From Chloroflexota bacterium (lineage in GTDB: Bacteria > Chloroflexota > Chloroflexia > Thermomicrobiales > UBA6265): a stretch of DNA of 13,248 nucleotides. Of this stretch, positions 8,901 through 13,248 are shown one piece after another. The position numbers were made by a program, and so were the translations under genes. Under the pieces are notes generated by a model that was not told the DNA's origin, made no database searches, and saw only the letters and a list, made by a program, of their open reading frames with translations. The first letter of the stretch is position 1; every line of letters starts with the position of its first letter. The stretch covers positions 1 to 13,248 of the forward strand of contig JAEZJB010000066.1 of the NCBI GenBank assembly GCA_023415845.1. Direction: 5' to 3'.

Positions 8901-9935
8901 CTAGCTGCGGCGGGCTGCCGCTTCGTCGCGAGCGGCCTTACCGCTCTTGAGCCACGGCATCATGCCGCGCAGCTGGGCGCCAACCTGCTCGATGCCGTGG
9001 GTGGTTTCGGCCTCGCGGCGGGCGAGGAAGTTCTTGCGACCCGATTCGTTCTCGGCGATCCAGTCGGCCGCGAAGGAGCCGTCCTGAATGCGGCCAAGAA
9101 TGTTCTTCATCGCTACCTTGGTGTCGGCAGTGATGACCTGAGGGCCGGCATAGTAGTCACCCCACTCGGCAGTGTCGGAAACCACTTCCCGCATGTGCGA
9201 GAGGCCGCCCTCGTAAATAAGGTCGACGATTAGCTTGAGTTCGTGGAGGCACTCGAAGTAGGCGCTCTCCGGCTCGTAGCCGGCCTCGACGAGGGTTTCG
9301 TAACCAGCGGTGATCAGGGCTGCGACACCGCCGCAAAGCACGGCCTGCTCGCCGAAAAGGTCGGTTTCGGTCTCTTCCTTGAACGTGGTCTCGAGCACAC
9401 CGGCGCTGAGCGAGCCGATACCGCGAGCATAGGCAAGCGCCTGCTCCTTGGCGTGACCGCTGGCATCCTGGTGAACGGCGACGAGCGCCGGCACGCCGAC
9501 ACCTTCCTCATAGAGCTCGCGCACGCGCTGCCCCGGGGCCTTCGGCGCGATCATGGTGACATCGATGTTGGCGGGCGGGACGATCTGTCCGAAGTGGATC
9601 GAGAAGCCGTGGGCGAACATGAGCGTCTTGCCCTCAGTGAGGTAGGGCTCGATCGACTCGGTGTAGATCGCCTTCTGCAGGTGGTCGGGCACCAGCACCA
9701 TGATGACGTCAGCCTGCTTTGCGGCATCGGCGACGGAGGCGACCTTCAGGCCTTCGGCCTCGGCCTTGGCGCGACTCTTGCTGCCCTCGTGCAAACCGAC
9801 GATGACGCTGAGGCCCGAGTCACGCAGGTTAAGGGCGTGGGCATGTCCCTGAGCGCCATAGCCGATGATGGCGATGGTCTTGTCCTGCAAAGGACCAAGG
9901 GTTGCATCGTTCTCGTAGTAGATCACAGCCGGCAT
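8901..9935 (-). CDS. ilvC: Ketol-acid reductoisomerase (class I, short form)
   Basis: Magnesium- and NADPH-dependent isomerisation and reduction of acetolactate or acetohydroxybutyrate to the dihydroxy acids of valine and isoleucine synthesis. The 344 residues match the short class I form (about 330), not the 490-residue E. coli class II form. Nucleotide-binding loop GYGAQGHA lies at 25-32. The beta2-alphaB loop GLHEGSKS (47-54) has the two serines typical of NADPH preference. The active site shows FAHG (H109), PKAPG (K132), the metal residues D192 and E196 in TDLFGEQ, and E228 and E232 in FECLHELK. AGGAGG at 9946-9951 precedes the ATG. It is separated from ilvN by 145 bases containing a perfect hairpin, so its expression may be set apart from ilvBN. 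Confidence 0.97.
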   Translation of the reverse strand: MPAVIYYENDATLGPLQDKTIAIIGYGAQGHAHALNLRDSGLSVIVGLHEGSKSRAKAEAEGLKVASVADAAKQADVIMVLVPDHLQKAIYTESIEPYLTEGKTLMFAHGFSIHFGQIVPPANIDVTMIAPKAPGQRVRELYEEGVGVPALVAVHQDASGHAKEQALAYARGIGSLSAGVLETTFKEETETDLFGEQAVLCGGVAALITAGYETLVEAGYEPESAYFECLHELKLIVDLIYEGGLSHMREVVSDTAEWGDYYAGPQVITADTKVAMKNILGRIQDGSFAADWIAENESGRKNFLARREAETTHGIEQVGAQLRGMMPWLKSGKAARDEAAARRS

Positions 9936-10047
9936 CTGGTGTTGTCCTCCTGGGGCGGCACCGCCACCCTGCCTGACGATGACCGCACGTCGGCCATCGG
10001 TTTATCCATCCGCCCGAAGAGCGGGATCGATAGCAATGAAACGCGAA

Positions 10048-10073
10048 ACGGGAGCACCGAGGGGTGCTCCCGT
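10048..10073 (-). terminator. Perfect hairpin after ilvN, possible internal terminator
   Basis: An 11-bp uninterrupted stem, ACGGGAGCACC/GGTGCTCCCGT, has a four-base loop and starts 8 bases after the ilvN stop. Reading on the minus strand, the sequence after the stem is moderately T-rich (TTTCGCGTTTCATT) but has no clean T-run. Partial termination between ilvBN and ilvC-leu is plausible. An mRNA-stabilising structure is the alternative. No good promoter is visible in the rest of the gap (9936-10047). Confidence 0.55.
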
Positions 10074-10081
10074 CGCTGGGG

Positions 10082-10624
10082 TCAGTCGGCGGCTACGATC
10101 GAGCCGTCGGCAATACGTTCTACGCGTCCCTGGCGGTTCTGGGACGAGCCACGCGACATGGCAATCTTGCCACTGCGGGCCATCTCACGAATGCCAAAAA
10201 TGCGCATCATGGTCAGGAACGAATCGATGTGATCTTCCGAGCCGGTGGCCTGGATCATCAGGGTCGTAGGCGTCGCGTCGAGGATGCGGGCGCTGTAGAT
10301 CTCCGCAATCTGGATGACCTCGGCGCGCTGGGGTCCCTTGGCGGCAACCTTGACGATGACCAATTCACGGGTGATGGCGTCTTCGGCAGGAACATCGGTG
10401 ACCTTGACGACTTCCAGCAACTTGTAGAGTTGTTTCGTCGCCTGTTCGACCTCGTTGTCCTCGCCGTTGACGATGATCGTCATGCGGGAGAGACCGGGCT
10501 GCTCGGAGTGCCCGACGGTAATGGAATCGATATTGAACGATCGGCGGCGCATGAGCGACACGACACGATTGAGCACGCCCGGCTGGTCTTCGACCAGCAC
10601 TACGAGGGTGTGGGACTGACGCAT
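10082..10624 (-). CDS. ilvN: Acetolactate synthase small (regulatory) subunit
   Basis: Regulatory partner of IlvB that raises activity and confers feedback inhibition by branched-chain amino acids, chiefly valine. The N-terminal ACT domain (about 4-78) has VEDQPGVLNRV (11-21) with the effector-site glycine G16, and RRRSFNIDSITVG (26-38) with N31. The C-terminal ACT-like domain ends with REMARSGKIAMSRG (146-159). At 180 residues it is about 17 longer than E. coli IlvH, because of an Arg/Asp-containing tail after residue 160. The ATG lies 2 bases after the ilvB stop, with AGGAGA inside the end of ilvB, so the subunits are translationally coupled. Confidence 0.96.
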   Translation of the reverse strand: MRQSHTLVVLVEDQPGVLNRVVSLMRRRSFNIDSITVGHSEQPGLSRMTIIVNGEDNEVEQATKQLYKLLEVVKVTDVPAEDAITRELVIVKVAAKGPQRAEVIQIAEIYSARILDATPTTLMIQATGSEDHIDSFLTMMRIFGIREMARSGKIAMSRGSSQNRQGRVERIADGSIVAAD

Positions 10625-10626
10625 GG

Positions 10627-12384
10627 CTACAGATTCTCCTCGGTGGGCATGTGCATCATCTCGGAGTTGCTGGCTCCCGGTGGCACGATCGGATAGACAT
10701 TGGCCTCGGGCTCGATCACGAACTCCACGAGCACCGGCCCCTTGATGGAGCGGGCCTGCTGGATCGCTGCCGCGATGTCCTCGGTGCGCGTCACGCGAAT
10801 TCCGGTAGCACCGTAGGCTTCAGCCAGCTTGATGAAGTCCGGCCCCGAAATGGCAACTTCCGAGTAATTGCGATTGTGGAAGAGGTTCTGCCACTGACGC
10901 ACCATGCCGAGATAGCCGTTGTTGATGATGGCGATATTGATGTCGAGGTTTTCCTGGACGGCCGTGGCAAGTTCACTCGACGACATCTGGAACCCACCGT
11001 CGCCGATGATCGCCCAGACTTCGAGGTCGGGACGGCCCATCTTGGCGCCGATGGCGGAGGGAAGCCCGAAACCCATGGTGCCGAGTCCGCCGGAGGTAAT
11101 CCAGCGGTTACCGTATTTGACACCCGTGTGCTGGGCGGCCCACATCTGATGCTGACCGACATCGGTGGTGATGATCGCCTCGCGATCGGTGACGTCCGAG
11201 ATCGCCTTGATGATGGCGTAAGGTTCGGGCGTCTCGGGCAGATCGTCGAGCGCCCGCTCGAGCGCGACATTGCGCTCGCTGTCGATCCAGGCGCGCCACG
11301 AGGCGTGATTGCCAGGAGCCACTTCACCCAGCAGGAGCTTGAGCGCCTCCCGCGCGTCGCCAACGACCGGGACATCGGTCTGGACATTCTTGCCAATTTC
11401 GGCAGGATCGATATCGACGTGAACGATCTTCGCCTTGGGTGCGAAGCCGGAAATCTTGCCGGTAGCCCGGTCGTCGAAGCGAGCGCCGATGTTGACCAGG
11501 AGGTCGCATTCTTCGAGCGCGCGATTCACGTGCCGGTGGCCGTGCATCCCCATCATGCCGAGCGAGAGCGGGTGATACTCATCCATCGCCCCGAGACCGA
11601 GCAGCGTGTAAATAACCGGCATCCCGGTCTTCTCGGCGAACGCCTGGAACTCTTCCTCGGCATGGCTCAGCACGATACCGTGCCCGGCCATGATGAGGGG
11701 ACGTTCGGCCTTGCTGATCGCTTCGGCGGCGAGGCGCACCTGGCGCATGTTCGGAACCAGGCTCGGCTGGTAGCTCTTGCGGCCGGCGCGCTCGGGATAG
11801 TGGAACGGCGCATTCGCGAGGAAGACGTCCTTGGGAATGTCGACGAGCACCGGACCGGGACGGCCCGACTTCGCAAGGTAGAAGGCTTCCTTGATGGTGG
11901 GAGCGATATCTTCCGGTCGTCGGACGAGGTAGTTGTGCTTGGTGACCGGCAGGGTGATGCCCGTGATGTCGACTTCCTGGAAGCCGTCGCGACCGATCAG
12001 CGGCTGGGCAACCTGACCGGTGATGGCGACGATCGGCACCGAATCGAGGAAGGCATCAGCAAGCGCCGTCACAAGGTTGGTGGCGCCGGGCCCAGACGTG
12101 GCAATACAGACACCAACATCGCCAGTGGCCCGGGCATATCCAACGGCCGCGAGGCCAGCCCACTGCTCGAAGCGCACGAGAACGTGCTTGAAATCAGCGG
12201 ATGGAATGGCGTCGTAGAGGGGAATGACCGCACCACCCGGGTAACCGAAGACGGTGGTGACTCCCTCCGCGTCGAGCGACCGACACGTGATCTGAGCACC
12301 AGTCAGCACTTCGTGCGCCGGGCGCGACGACTGACGTGTCTCTTCCGTGGAGTGGGTGGTGGGTTGAGCTTGTGCGACCACCAT
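10627..12384 (-). CDS. ilvB: Acetolactate synthase large (catalytic) subunit
   Basis: Thiamine diphosphate-dependent enzyme that joins two pyruvates, or pyruvate with 2-ketobutyrate, in the first shared step of Val/Leu/Ile synthesis. From the chosen ATG it has 585 residues, the usual size. GYPGGAVIPLYDA (47-59), the catalytic Glu73 in RFEQWAG, and ATSGPGATNLVTALADA (95-111) define the pyrimidine-binding domain. IGRDGFQEVDITG (130-142) and the FAD-binding middle domain follow. GDGGFQM (461-467) through IINNGYLGMVRQWQ (486-499) is the ThDP-Mg motif. The frame opens upstream to an ATG at 12552, but that codon has no Shine-Dalgarno and the extra 56 residues look unlike the family. The ATG at 12384 has GGAG 8 bases before it. 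Residues flanking Glu73 are unusual: Phe and Trp replace the common His and Gly. The gene is controlled by the upstream attenuator. Confidence 0.95.
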   Translation of the reverse strand: MVVAQAQPTTHSTEETRQSSRPAHEVLTGAQITCRSLDAEGVTTVFGYPGGAVIPLYDAIPSADFKHVLVRFEQWAGLAAVGYARATGDVGVCIATSGPGATNLVTALADAFLDSVPIVAITGQVAQPLIGRDGFQEVDITGITLPVTKHNYLVRRPEDIAPTIKEAFYLAKSGRPGPVLVDIPKDVFLANAPFHYPERAGRKSYQPSLVPNMRQVRLAAEAISKAERPLIMAGHGIVLSHAEEEFQAFAEKTGMPVIYTLLGLGAMDEYHPLSLGMMGMHGHRHVNRALEECDLLVNIGARFDDRATGKISGFAPKAKIVHVDIDPAEIGKNVQTDVPVVGDAREALKLLLGEVAPGNHASWRAWIDSERNVALERALDDLPETPEPYAIIKAISDVTDREAIITTDVGQHQMWAAQHTGVKYGNRWITSGGLGTMGFGLPSAIGAKMGRPDLEVWAIIGDGGFQMSSSELATAVQENLDINIAIINNGYLGMVRQWQNLFHNRNYSEVAISGPDFIKLAEAYGATGIRVTRTEDIAAAIQQARSIKGPVLVEFVIEPEANVYPIVPPGASNSEMMHMPTEENL

Positions 12385-12569
12385 GGGTGATGCTCCGTTT
12401 CCATCCTCGCCAGAAACCTGGCGAACGTGTGACCGATCCGTTCCGAAACCCGTTCGATGATGCGCACCGTCGTGGGGCAGATCGTCGAATGTACTGGCGC
12501 TCCGGGCTTCCTGCGGCGGAAAAACCGGGTGTTTCGGATGCGTCCCGGACATCGTTGGTCGGTAGCATC
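12385..12569 (-). other. Untranslated stretch between the attenuator terminator and ilvB
   Basis: About 185 bases of transcribed leader remain after the terminator's T-run before the preferred ilvB start. The ilvB frame is open through it (from an ATG at 12552), but the encoded residues show no conserved motif. No second leader peptide, promoter or strong hairpin was recognised here. It may be plain 5' UTR, or an N-terminal extension if the upstream start is used. Confidence 0.4.
12393..12396 (-). promoter_or_regulatory. Ribosome binding site deciding the ilvB start
   Basis: GGAG on the minus strand lies 8 bases before the ATG at 12384. No comparable site precedes the upstream in-frame ATG at 12552. 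Confidence 0.65.
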
Positions 12570-12597
12570 AAAAAAGCCTCCCGGTTGTGTGGGAGGC
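12570..12597 (-). terminator. Rho-independent terminator of the ilv attenuator
   Basis: On the minus strand GCCTCCC (12597-12591) pairs perfectly with GGGAGGC (12582-12576) across an 8-base loop, followed at once by six Ts (12575-12570). It lies between the leader peptide and ilvB, so it would end transcription before the operon. Its 5' arm can instead pair with 12643-12652, which makes it a conditional terminator. Confidence 0.88.
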
Positions 12598-12652
12598 CAT
12601 CTGTCGAGTTTTGCTATTTGATTCGGCTAACCAGCCAGATTTCCTCCCGCAC
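12587..12652 (-). promoter_or_regulatory. Predicted antiterminator pairing of the ilv leader
   Basis: GTGCGGGAGG (12652-12643) in the late part of the leader peptide can pair with CCTCCCACAC (12596-12587). That is 9 of 10 positions with a single C-A mismatch. It uses the 5' arm of the terminator, so the two structures exclude each other. A ribosome stalled on the upstream Ile/Val/Leu codons would leave 12643-12652 free to form it; a ribosome that reaches the stop codon would block it. Confidence 0.7.
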
Positions 12653-12725
12653 GCCAATGGCTCCCTACCGGGAGCTCAATAAGTACGATGCGTACGATGC
12701 TGGTCAGGTTGGAAGAACGCTTCAT
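12627..12725 (-). CDS. Branched-chain amino acid leader peptide (attenuator peptide)
   Basis: A 32-codon ATG-to-TAG frame beginning about 41 bases after the predicted transcription start. Residues 10-20 read IVRIVLIELPV: nine Ile, Val or Leu codons occur among codons 7-20 (ATC GTA, ATC GTA CTT ATT, CTC, GTA, plus an earlier CTG). AGGA at 12736-12739 lies 10 bases before the ATG. The stop is 30 bases before the terminator stem. This is the arrangement of known ilv and leu leader peptides such as those of enterobacterial ilvL/ivbL/leuL and corynebacterial ilvB. The peptide itself probably has no function; its translation senses charged tRNA-Ile, tRNA-Val and tRNA-Leu and sets read-through into ilvB. 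Several control codons (GTA, CTT, ATT) look uncommon for such GC-rich DNA, which would increase sensitivity. Confidence 0.88.
   Translation of the reverse strand: MKRSSNLTSIVRIVLIELPVGSHWRAGGNLAG
12660..12675 (-). promoter_or_regulatory. Leader pause hairpin (1:2 stem)
   Basis: On the minus strand GCTCCC (12675-12670) pairs perfectly with GGGAGC (12665-12660) around GGTA. It overlaps leader codons 17-22, just after the main Ile/Val/Leu run. It would form when no ribosome covers it, and it corresponds to the pause structure of classical attenuators. The GGGAG part could also pair weakly with the terminator arm. Confidence 0.6.
12683..12700 (-). repeat. In-frame 9-bp tandem duplication of Ile-Val control codons
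   Basis: GCATCGTAC occurs twice in direct succession on the minus strand (12700-12692 and 12691-12683). The 9-base period keeps the leader peptide frame, so each copy contributes one ATC GTA (Ile-Val) pair. Confidence 0.9.
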
Positions 12726-12749
12726 GGGGCGTGTTTCCTGCCGATAGAC

Positions 12750-12766
12750 TGCGGGCCGATCCCGCA
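12750..12766 (-). promoter_or_regulatory. Inverted repeat at the predicted transcript 5' end
   Basis: TGCGGG (12766-12761) and CCCGCA (12755-12750) form a perfect 6-bp stem with a 5-base loop, starting at or next to the predicted transcription start. It could be a 5' stem-loop protecting the mRNA, or an operator half-site pair for a repressor. No regulator can be named. Confidence 0.4.
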
Positions 12767-12772
12767 CAAACG

Positions 12773-12802
12773 ATAGTACAGACGATTGGGCTCAGGTGTC
12801 AA
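12773..12802 (-). promoter_or_regulatory. Sigma70-type promoter of the ilv-leu operon
   Basis: On the minus strand a perfect -35 box TTGACA (12802-12797) is followed by an 18-base spacer and a TACTAT -10 box (12778-12773), which matches the consensus at 4 of 6 positions. The expected transcription start is about 12766, some 41 bases before the leader peptide ATG. Its position directly upstream of the leader and attenuator supports the call. Confidence 0.8.
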
Positions 12803-12842
12803 CTGGATTGTGAAGAATTGAACGGCACTTTCGGTCGCGCAA

Positions 12843-12862
12843 ATCAGCCGAAACAAGCTGAT
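12843..12862 (-). terminator. Weak hairpin after the DUF3090-like gene
   Basis: ATCAGC and GCTGAT form a 6-bp stem with an 8-base loop, extendable by two pairs with one wobble. It lies about 20 bases past the stop of the right-edge gene and before the operon promoter. There is no T-run, so this is only a candidate terminator. Confidence 0.3.
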
Positions 12863-12880
12863 CTACGCAGGCACTGATGC

Positions 12881-13248
12881 CTATTCCTCGTCGCCGGCGA
12901 TATAGATGTCATCAATTGAGAGAGGCAGATGGCCGTTCTGTTCGGGGCAGACGTGACCCCCTGGTTCGATGGGACTTCCACACATCGGGCAGATGGGTCG
13001 ACCAGCGGCCATGAGCGCGGCCGCGTCACTGACGAGTTCCCTGCCCTGCGCTCGCGTGAAACGCATCGAGAATCCGGGCCCCTCGTCGTCCTGGATATCG
13101 TAGGCGTTGATGACGATGGAACCATCATCATCGACGTAGCCGAGTTCAACGCGGCCGAGCCGGAACTGGTTGGAGGTGTTCTCGTCGAACAACCCCGGAA
13201 CCGTGCCGCCCTCGAATGTCGCCGAATCTGTTGTCCACTGTTGCATGA
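12881..13248 (-). CDS. DUF3090-family protein, C-terminal part (N-terminus beyond window)
   Basis: The visible 121 residues match the C-terminal two-thirds of the DUF3090 family: FRLGRVELGYVDDDGSIVI (28-46), then TRAQGRELVSDAAALMAAG (64-82). A zinc-ribbon-like end follows, with C86 and C89 in ICPMCG and H98 and C100 in GGHVCPEQNGH. Family members I recall are about 180-200 residues, so roughly 60 are missing and the gene should continue past the window. The ATG at 13246 is probably internal. The molecular function is unknown. In actinobacteria these genes neighbour a histidine-phosphatase-like gene and an SCO1664-type gene. It runs in the same direction as the ilv operon but is separated by the operon's own promoter. 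An extra acidic tail (IDDIYIAGDEE) follows the ribbon. Confidence 0.8.
   Translation of the reverse strand, partial: MQQWTTDSATFEGGTVPGLFDENTSNQFRLGRVELGYVDDDGSIVINAYDIQDDEGPGFSMRFTRAQGRELVSDAAALMAAGRPICPMCGSPIEPGGHVCPEQNGHLPLSIDDIYIAGDEE

Noticed and set aside
9936..9975. AGGGTGGCGGTGCC stretch before ilvC resembling a T-box core
   Set aside because: Only the first seven bases fit, the NACC part is absent, and there is no room or structure for an upstream specifier stem.
9917..10003. 28-codon frame on the minus strand running into the ilvC start
   Set aside because: It lacks branched-chain control codon clusters and a properly spaced ribosome binding site, and no terminator follows it. Probably chance.
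9243..10232. 329-codon plus-strand open frame opposite ilvC and ilvN
   Set aside because: Antisense shadow with no conserved motifs, running across a gene boundary and hairpin.
10651..12390. 579-codon open frame on the plus strand opposite ilvB
   Set aside because: Its length follows from the strong GC-rich codon bias of ilvB on the other strand. The encoded protein shows no recognisable domain, and ilvB is certain.
12385..12552. ilvB starting at the ATG at 12552
   Set aside because: No Shine-Dalgarno, extension residues not typical of acetolactate synthases, and a well-spaced GGAG favours 12384. Kept as an alternative only.
12570..12780. T-box riboswitch upstream of ilvB
   Set aside because: No T-box core (AGGGTGGNACCGCG-like) and no Stem I architecture were seen. 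The leader instead contains a translatable Ile/Val/Leu-rich frame, which explains the terminator better.

Overview
This GC-rich bacterial window is mainly a complete, co-directional branched-chain amino acid operon on the minus strand. Four unrelated or loosely related genes sit on the plus strand at the left edge, and one gene fragment lies at the right edge. The DUF3090-type protein, the short class I ketol-acid reductoisomerase, and the ilvBNC-leuA-leuCDB order suggest a high-GC actinobacterium or a Chloroflexota member such as Thermomicrobia. That assignment is inferred from gene content, since there is no rRNA or marker tree here.

Plus strand, 1-3079: the 3' part of a class I PLP aminotransferase, then a RidA-family protein, then GreA. 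A probable two-histidine (2H) phosphoesterase-like protein follows, whose reading frame overlaps the end of greA. The plus and minus transcripts converge on a strong palindromic hairpin at 3159-3190.

Minus strand, read from 12802 down to 3216: a sigma70-like promoter, a 32-codon leader peptide rich in Ile, Val and Leu codons, and a rho-independent terminator that can be replaced by an antiterminator. Then come ilvB, ilvN, ilvC, leuA, a class I SAM-dependent methyltransferase, leuC, leuD and leuB. IlvBN makes acetolactate or acetohydroxybutyrate, and IlvC reduces and isomerises it. LeuA, LeuCD and LeuB then take 2-ketoisovalerate to 2-ketoisocaproate. The dehydratase ilvD, the branched-chain aminotransferase ilvE and threonine deaminase ilvA are absent and must lie elsewhere. 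Intergenic hairpins follow ilvN (10048-10073) and ilvC (8855-8887), so expression may be graded along the operon.

Two observations stand out. The first is a full transcription attenuator (12570-12802), too short to appear as an ordinary gene. Its Ile-Val control codons are doubled by an in-frame 9-bp tandem repeat, and it has mutually exclusive hairpins. The second is the methyltransferase lodged between leuA and leuC, only 5 bases after leuA. A role on a leucine-pathway carboxylate intermediate is possible but unproven.

No tRNA, rRNA, CRISPR array, insertion sequence or phage feature was seen.
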